From: Cyclobacteriaceae bacterium
Lineage (GTDB): Bacteria > Bacteroidota > Bacteroidia > Cytophagales > Cyclobacteriaceae
DNA length: 10,402 bases
Assembly (NCBI GenBank): GCA_029861825.1
Contig: JAOTYN010000116.1
Span: 1 to 10,402 of the forward strand
Reading direction: 5' to 3'
Position 1 is the first letter of the stretch, and every line of letters starts with the position of its first letter. A program made the position numbers and the translations under genes. This document shows positions 5,940-10,402 of the stretch, one piece after another. The notes beneath the pieces are model-generated. The model searched no databases and was not told where the DNA came from. It saw nothing but the letters and a program-made list of their open reading frames with translations.

Positions 5940-7154
5940 ATGCTGTTAAAACTAGCTTGGCGAAATCTATGGAGGAATAAAAGACGCAGTCTGATCACTA
6001 TGGGATCAATAGTTTTTGCTGTCTTATTATCGATATTGATGGATTCCGTGAAAAAAGGCCTGCTGGATAAAATGAAAGACAATGTAGTGGGCTTTTATAC
6101 CGGATATGTCCAGGTACACGGACAGGGATATTGGGAAGATAAGACCCTGGAAAATAGTTTTGAGCCTGCTTCCTTGGTTACCGAAGCAATTTCCGGCAAT
6201 TCACAAGTGACCTCCGCGGTTCCCCGTTTGGAGTCCTTTGTTTTGGCAGCCTCCGATAACCTGTCCAAAGGCAGTATGTTAGTAGGTATTGAACCTGCTG
6301 ATGAGACCGCAGTTACCGGATTAAACGATAAACTGGTATCCGGAGAATATCTCAACCAAGGGGATCAGGCGGTATTGCTTACTGAAGGCCTGGCCGATTA
6401 TTTGCGTTTGGGTATAAATGATACCCTGGTAATTATTGGTCAAGGGTATCATGGGGTGAGCGCAGCCGGTAAATTCCCCATAAAAGGACTTATAAAATTT
6501 GGATCGCCAGATCTTAACAAAGGACTTATCTACTTGCCTCTATCCACTACTCAACAATTATTCGGGGCAGAGAATCGATTGACTTCTCTGGTGTTGCAAA
6601 TACGGGATAATCCGAAATCCAGGCAGGTGGCTCAGCAATTACAGGCAAACTTATCCGATGAATATGAAGTGATGAACTGGCAAGCTATGTTGCCGGAACT
6701 TGATCAGGTGATACAGGGTGAAGAAGCGGAAAACGTCATTTTCCAGATCGTACTTTATATGCTCATTGCTTTCGGGATTTTTGGCACTATCCTCATGATG
6801 ACCATTGAAAGGCAGTACGAATTTGGGGTGCTGTTAGCAATCGGCATGAAGCGCCACATTCTTTCCGGTATAGTCATACTGGAGAATATCTTTCTGGCAT
6901 TGATGGGCGCTTGTATGGGTATTCTTTTAAGTATTCCCATTGTATATTATTTATATAAGGTGCCCATTCGTTTGCAAGGTCAATTAGCAGAAGCCTACGA
7001 GAATTTTGGAATTGAACCCATCTTTTACTTCTCCGTAGATGCGGTAGTATTTTATAGCCAGGGTGTGGTGGTACTACTGTTGGCCTTGGCGCTGGCGTTT
7101 TATCCTATGTTGAAGATTTGGAAACTGGATCCGGTAAAAGCAATGCACGCTTAA
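5940..7154 (+). CDS. FtsX/MacB-type ABC transporter permease, first of a pair
   Basis: The 404-residue inner-membrane protein has the LolC/LolE topology: one N-terminal transmembrane helix (about 19-37), a large periplasmic domain (about 40-260) and three C-terminal helices (about 264-288, 308-338 and 368-391). The cytoplasmic loop ERQYEFGVLLAIGM (290-303) is the conserved FtsX coupling segment that touches the ATPase, and the end KLDPVKAMHA is typical. The N-terminus (LAWRNLWRNKRRSL) is almost the same as in the next gene, so the two are paralogues likely to form a heterodimer. Type VII ABC systems of this kind use force from the cytoplasm to extract lipoproteins or other substrates from the periplasmic face rather than moving them through the membrane. 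The substrate is unknown. Confidence 0.92.
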   Translation: MLLKLAWRNLWRNKRRSLITMGSIVFAVLLSILMDSVKKGLLDKMKDNVVGFYTGYVQVHGQGYWEDKTLENSFEPASLVTEAISGNSQVTSAVPRLESFVLAASDNLSKGSMLVGIEPADETAVTGLNDKLVSGEYLNQGDQAVLLTEGLADYLRLGINDTLVIIGQGYHGVSAAGKFPIKGLIKFGSPDLNKGLIYLPLSTTQQLFGAENRLTSLVLQIRDNPKSRQVAQQLQANLSDEYEVMNWQAMLPELDQVIQGEEAENVIFQIVLYMLIAFGIFGTILMMTIERQYEFGVLLAIGMKRHILSGIVILENIFLALMGACMGILLSIPIVYYLYKVPIRLQGQLAEAYENFGIEPIFYFSVDAVVFYSQGVVVLLLALALAFYPMLKIWKLDPVKAMHA

Positions 7155-7167
7155 ACTCAATAATGGT

Positions 7168-8385
7168 ATGTTGATTCACCTAGCATGGAAGAATATTTGG
7201 AGAAACAAGGCCAGAAGCCTGGTGGTGGCCGGTTCGGTGATGGTGGGTCTGTGGGTAGGTGCTTTTACCATGGCCTACGTTTTTGGCATGATCGATCAGC
7301 GTTTAAAAGATGCCGTAGAAAATGAGGTATCTCATCTTCAATTTCATCATCCACAATTTGAAGATGACAATGAGGCCCGGTATTATATCGCGGAGGGACC
7401 GGATGTTCTGGAAAGCCTTCGGGAGGATCCCAGGTTCAAGGCAGTATCGGCCAGGGCGGTGACCTTTGGCATGGCCGGTTCGGCGCAGACCAGTACAGGA
7501 GGGAAGTTCGTGGGAATGGATCCCTCTAGTGAGGACCAGCTAACCGGTTTAAAGGGCAAGCTCACTCAAGGTGAATATTTTCAGTCCGATTCACGTAATA
7601 AAGTGATCATCAGCGAACGCCTCGCTGAAAAATTGAAAGTCAAACTGAGGTCCAAAATCGTATTGACTTTTCAGGATACCACCGGCAACATAGTGGCCGG
7701 AGCTTTCCGCATTATCGGACTGTACCAAACCTACAATTCCGGATATGATGATATTCATATTTTTCTGAAGGCTCAGGACCTGTGGGGATTACTGGGTACC
7801 GCCGGTCAATATCAAGAAATTGCCGCCCTGCTGCATGATCCCCAGCAACTGGAAAGCATGATGGAAGAAATGCCACCCCAGTACCCCCAGGTGAAGATCG
7901 AATCCTGGAAGGAAATTGCTCCGGAATTGGGATTGATGGTAGATTCCTTCGATCAATATATGGTGATCTTTTTGATCATTATATTATTGGCGCTCTCATT
8001 CGGAATAATCAATACTATGTTGATGGCGGTGTTGGAAAGGGTTCGTGAAATAGGGATGCTTATGGCAATCGGAATGAACCGCATAAGAATCTTTTTTATG
8101 ATAGCCTTAGAGACTATCTATTTGGTGTTAATCGCTTCACCCGTGGGGTTGTTATTGGCTTATTTGACCATAACCCATTTGGGGGAAGTGGGTATGGACC
8201 TATCGGGATTATATCAAGAAGGATATGCTGCTTATGGCTTTAAGTCTTTTATTTATCCCAAACTGGAAACCATTTACTACTGGAGAATCTTGGTAATGGT
8301 AGCGGTAACGGCAGTATTGGCTTCTATTTATCCCGCGTTAACAGCTATTCGCCTGAATCCGGTAAGTGCCATTAGGAAAATTTGA
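7168..8385 (+). CDS. FtsX/MacB-type ABC transporter permease, second of a pair
   Basis: This 405-residue paralogue of the preceding permease has the same layout: N-terminal helix (about 19-40), periplasmic domain (about 42-260), then helices near 264-288, 308-334 and 372-395. The coupling loop ERVREIGMLMAIGMNR (289-304) and the terminal RLNPVSAIRKI are conserved FtsX features. The periplasmic domain carries the same short motif as its partner (GMDPSSEDQLTGL here, GIEPADETAVTGL there, each followed by a K/GEY segment), supporting duplication of an ancestral gene and heterodimer formation as in LolCE. ATG 7168 was chosen; a nearby ATG at 7163 is out of frame and meets a stop at once. The gene lies 13 nt after its partner and 4 nt before the ATPase. 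Confidence 0.92.
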   Translation: MLIHLAWKNIWRNKARSLVVAGSVMVGLWVGAFTMAYVFGMIDQRLKDAVENEVSHLQFHHPQFEDDNEARYYIAEGPDVLESLREDPRFKAVSARAVTFGMAGSAQTSTGGKFVGMDPSSEDQLTGLKGKLTQGEYFQSDSRNKVIISERLAEKLKVKLRSKIVLTFQDTTGNIVAGAFRIIGLYQTYNSGYDDIHIFLKAQDLWGLLGTAGQYQEIAALLHDPQQLESMMEEMPPQYPQVKIESWKEIAPELGLMVDSFDQYMVIFLIIILLALSFGIINTMLMAVLERVREIGMLMAIGMNRIRIFFMIALETIYLVLIASPVGLLLAYLTITHLGEVGMDLSGLYQEGYAAYGFKSFIYPKLETIYYWRILVMVAVTAVLASIYPALTAIRLNPVSAIRKI

Positions 8386-8389
8386 AACT

Positions 8390-9106
8390 ATGGAAGAGAA
8401 AAAGCCAATTATTCTTACTAAAAATCTAACCAAGGTATATGATACCGGGGCTGTACCGGTTAAAGCCGTCAATAGTGTAAGCCTGGAAGTTTTCAAAGGA
8501 GAGTTCACGGCATTAGTAGGTCCATCCGGCTCCGGGAAAACCACCCTGCTTAATTTGATCGGAGGCTTGGATCATCCCACATCAGGACAGGTACTGGTAA
8601 ACCAGGTAGACATCTCAAAAATGAAAAAGAGCGCCCTGATTGATTTCAGGCTGCAAAACATCGGGTTTGTCTTTCAAGCATATAACCTGATTCCCGTGCT
8701 CACTGCCAAAGAAAACATCGAATTTGTAATGTTGCTTCAAAAAAGGAGCAAAGGGGAGCGGGAGCAACGGGTTCGGGAACTCCTGAATGAAGTGGACTTG
8801 TTGGACAAAATGAACGATCGGCCCGCGCAGCTCTCCGGCGGACAACAGCAGCGAGTAGCGGTAGCCCGGGCCTTGGCTTCCAAACCGGCCTTTATCCTGG
8901 CCGATGAGCCTACCGCTAACCTGGATTCAAAAACCGCAGGTAATCTTCTGGATCTCATGGCCAGGCTTAATCATGAGGAGAACATTACCTTCATCTTTTC
9001 CACCCACGATCAAAGGGTGATTGACCGGGCCCATCGTATCATTACTTTGGTGGATGGCGCAGTGGCTGAGGACCAATTAGTGGCGCAACCTGTGGATCAT
9101 TCTTAA
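8390..9106 (+). CDS. ABC transporter ATP-binding protein, LolD/MacB type
   Basis: The 238-residue cytoplasmic ATPase is the partner of the two FtsX-type permeases. Numbered from ATG 8390, it has Walker A GPSGSGKTT (44-52), Q-loop Gln96 in FVFQAYNLIP, signature LSGGQQQRVAVARA starting at 148, Walker B FILADEPTANLD (168-179) and switch His206 in STHD. FQAYNLIPVLTAKENIE and ADEPTANLDSKT are typical of the LolD/MacB/FtsE branch. A longer frame from GTG 8366 would overlap the permease gene by 20 nt; ATG 8390, 4 nt after the stop and with AGGAAA about 11 nt upstream, is the better start. Whether to call it LolD is uncertain because substrate and housekeeping status cannot be read here, so no symbol is given. 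Confidence 0.94.
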   Translation: MEEKKPIILTKNLTKVYDTGAVPVKAVNSVSLEVFKGEFTALVGPSGSGKTTLLNLIGGLDHPTSGQVLVNQVDISKMKKSALIDFRLQNIGFVFQAYNLIPVLTAKENIEFVMLLQKRSKGEREQRVRELLNEVDLLDKMNDRPAQLSGGQQQRVAVARALASKPAFILADEPTANLDSKTAGNLLDLMARLNHEENITFIFSTHDQRVIDRAHRIITLVDGAVAEDQLVAQPVDHS

Positions 9107-9111
9107 ATATC

Positions 9112-10281
9112 ATGCGTTCTCTGACCTGCCTATTGGTGTTGAGCATGTGGTGCGCTTGTCTGCCGTTAATAGGTCAGGACTCCCTGGAAGTAGAAAAGAA
9201 ATGGTTTGTAGATGGCTATGTGAAGGACCTGGTCACCCTGAATTTGATCCGGGGCTTTGATTCTGCCTGGGTGGAGAACCAGATTCACCATCGCCTTAAT
9301 TTTAAGTGGTACCCTTCCTCGGAATTTTCAGCATATGTTGAAATACGCAACCGGATTTTTTGGGGAGATTTTGCGAAGAACATCCCCATCTACGATCAAT
9401 TGGTAGATCTGAATAATGATGTACTGGATTTGTCGGTGGTGTGGGTAGATGAAGGTTCCTGGGTGCTGCACAGTATGATAGATCGGGCCTATGTGGAATG
9501 GAATCATGAGGACTGGGAGGTGAGACTAGGCCGACAAAGGATCAACTGGGGTGTAGCATTGGTATGGAATCCCAATGATCTTTTTAACGCATTCTCATTC
9601 TTCGACTTTGACTACGAAGAACGACCGGGAAGCGATGGCATCCGCATCAAGAAATATACGGGGTTCGCCTCCAGTGTGGAACTGGCCAGCAACATAACGG
9701 ACGATATCGATGAACTTACTTCTGCGTTTTTGTGGAAGATCAACAAGGGTCAGTATGACTTCCAATTCCTGGTTGGGAAGGCCTTGGAGGACCTGGCTTT
9801 TGGTGCCGGATGGGCAGGAAATATTGGTGACGGAGGATTCAAAGGAGAGATCACCTATCTGCATCCCTATACCTCCAACCAAAACCATCCGGTGTTGCTG
9901 GCCTCGCTTTCCGGCGATTACTCTTTTGCCAGTTCGTTCTATCTACACGGGGCCTTTTTTCTAAACACAGAAGGAAGCCAAAATCCCAATTTTGCATTCC
10001 TTTCTCAACGACTGGGCCGTCTTAATGTGCGGAACTTGTCTCCCTATATCGTTTCCTCATTGTTGCAAACCAGCTATAGTTTCAGCCCTTTGATCAATGG
10101 TGGGATTGCTCTCATTTATTATCCGGGCAGCAATGCACTCTTCCTTAATCCATCTATGACCGTGTCCTTGAAGGAAAACTTGGACCTCGATTTAATAGGG
10201 CAGTTTTTCTTCGATACCCCCAATGAGGACTATAAACCAGTCAACAAGTTTTTATTCTTTCGATTAAAATGGAGCTATTAA
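9112..10281 (+). CDS. Predicted outer-membrane beta-barrel protein (DUF1302/porin-like)
   Basis: The 389-residue protein has a signal peptide (hydrophobic 5-20, probable cleavage between G21 and Q22), many alternating-hydrophobic strands rich in aromatic residues, and a C-terminal ...FFRLKWSY ending in an aromatic residue, as the BAM machinery recognises. The central segment RAYVEWNHEDWEVRLGRQ (125-142), INWGVALVWNPNDLFN (144-159) and EERPGSDGIRIK (169-180) resembles the GRQ-x-x-WG...WNP-x-D-x-FN...ERPG-x-D motif set of DUF1302-like and related porins. I assign that resemblance from memory and with moderate confidence. No lipobox is present, although Cys 6, 14 and 16 lie in the signal peptide. 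It is the last gene of the operon, 5 nt after the ATPase, so it is likely the outer-membrane acceptor or exit for the exported substrate. Confidence 0.8.
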   Translation: MRSLTCLLVLSMWCACLPLIGQDSLEVEKKWFVDGYVKDLVTLNLIRGFDSAWVENQIHHRLNFKWYPSSEFSAYVEIRNRIFWGDFAKNIPIYDQLVDLNNDVLDLSVVWVDEGSWVLHSMIDRAYVEWNHEDWEVRLGRQRINWGVALVWNPNDLFNAFSFFDFDYEERPGSDGIRIKKYTGFASSVELASNITDDIDELTSAFLWKINKGQYDFQFLVGKALEDLAFGAGWAGNIGDGGFKGEITYLHPYTSNQNHPVLLASLSGDYSFASSFYLHGAFFLNTEGSQNPNFAFLSQRLGRLNVRNLSPYIVSSLLQTSYSFSPLINGGIALIYYPGSNALFLNPSMTVSLKENLDLDLIGQFFFDTPNEDYKPVNKFLFFRLKWSY

Positions 10282-10316
10282 GGATGAAATAACAATGAGA
10301 ATTAGCATTTTAACCG

Positions 10317-10330
10317 CTGAGGAGGGTCAT
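10317..10330 (+). promoter_or_regulatory. Putative Crp/Fnr-type operator near the right edge (site 3)
   Basis: CTGAGGAGGGTCAT fits nTGA-N4-GGTCAT and has TGA-N6-TCA symmetry, like the sites at 3912 and 5044. It is followed by A, as in site 1, giving GGTCATA in both. No TAnnTTTA box lies 21 bp downstream. The next gene is outside the window, so its target cannot be confirmed. Confidence 0.4.
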
Positions 10331-10349
10331 AGTCCTTTATTTCATGGTT

Positions 10350-10383
10350 TTGCAATATAGCCGATACCAGAATGTTAGTTTTA
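10350..10383 (+). promoter_or_regulatory. Possible promoter for the gene beyond the right edge
   Basis: TTG at 10350-10352 and TAGTTTTA at 10376-10383 are separated by 23 bp, at the wide end of the Bacteroidota -33/-7 spacing. If used, transcription would start near 10387 and the operator centre at 10323.5 would be about 64 bp upstream, close to a class I position. The match is weak in an AT-rich stretch. Confidence 0.25.
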
Positions 10384-10402
10384 ATGGCTACTTTATTTAA
10401 AA

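Noticed and set aside
10294..10309. AATG...CATT imperfect palindrome centred on AATT just after the last gene
   Set aside because: Two mismatched pairs in each arm and an AT-rich centre make it likely by chance. It has no second copy in the window.
10320..10336. AGGA/TCCT inverted repeat after the outer-membrane protein gene as a terminator
   Set aside because: The stem is 4 bp with a 9-base loop and overlaps operator site 3. It is not stable enough to call.

Overview
The window looks like chromosomal DNA from a member of the Bacteroidota, possibly a flavobacterium. The signs are Bacteroidota-type -7 boxes (TAnnTTTR), weak or absent Shine-Dalgarno sequences, signal peptides ending in a Gly-Gln junction, and the gene families present. 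I assign this from style and family content only; there is no rRNA or tRNA to anchor it. Coding density is high, and I saw no insertion sequence, CRISPR array, tRNA or phage gene.

Layout. (1) Positions 1-1269, + strand: the 3' part of a DUF2267 gene followed 5 nt later by a two-domain universal stress protein. (2) Positions 1285-3835, - strand: a three-gene Mla-type phospholipid ABC transporter transcribed mlaE-mlaF-mlaD, convergent with the stress gene. (3) Positions 3836-3969: a divergent regulatory region. (4) Positions 3970-5025, + strand: a single glucokinase gene. (5) Positions 5026-5168: a second regulatory region. (6) Positions 5169-10281, + strand: a tight five-gene operon (gaps 18, 13, 4 and 5 nt) encoding a LolA-like periplasmic protein, two FtsX-type permeases, a LolD/MacB-type ATPase and an outer-membrane beta-barrel protein. 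(7) Positions 10282-10402: a non-coding tail that probably belongs to the next gene.

How the genes may work together. Both transport modules concern the envelope: Mla moves phospholipid between the membranes, and the five-gene operon has one part for every compartment (ATPase, inner-membrane permease pair, periplasmic lipid-binding-type chaperone, outer-membrane barrel). This suggests a self-contained inner-to-outer-membrane export route for a lipid or lipidated substrate of unknown identity.

The main discovery candidate is regulatory. Each of the three longer intergenic stretches holds a 14-bp element of the form nTGA-N4-GGTCAT, a partial palindrome TGA-N6-TCA as in Crp/Fnr-family sites. 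In the two complete cases (before glucokinase and before the five-gene operon) it is followed after exactly 21 bp by TAnCTTTA, a near match to the Bacteroidota -7 box. The operator therefore sits about where the -33 element should be, the geometry of class II activation. This points to a common activator joining glucose phosphorylation and an envelope export system, and possibly the gene beyond the right edge.
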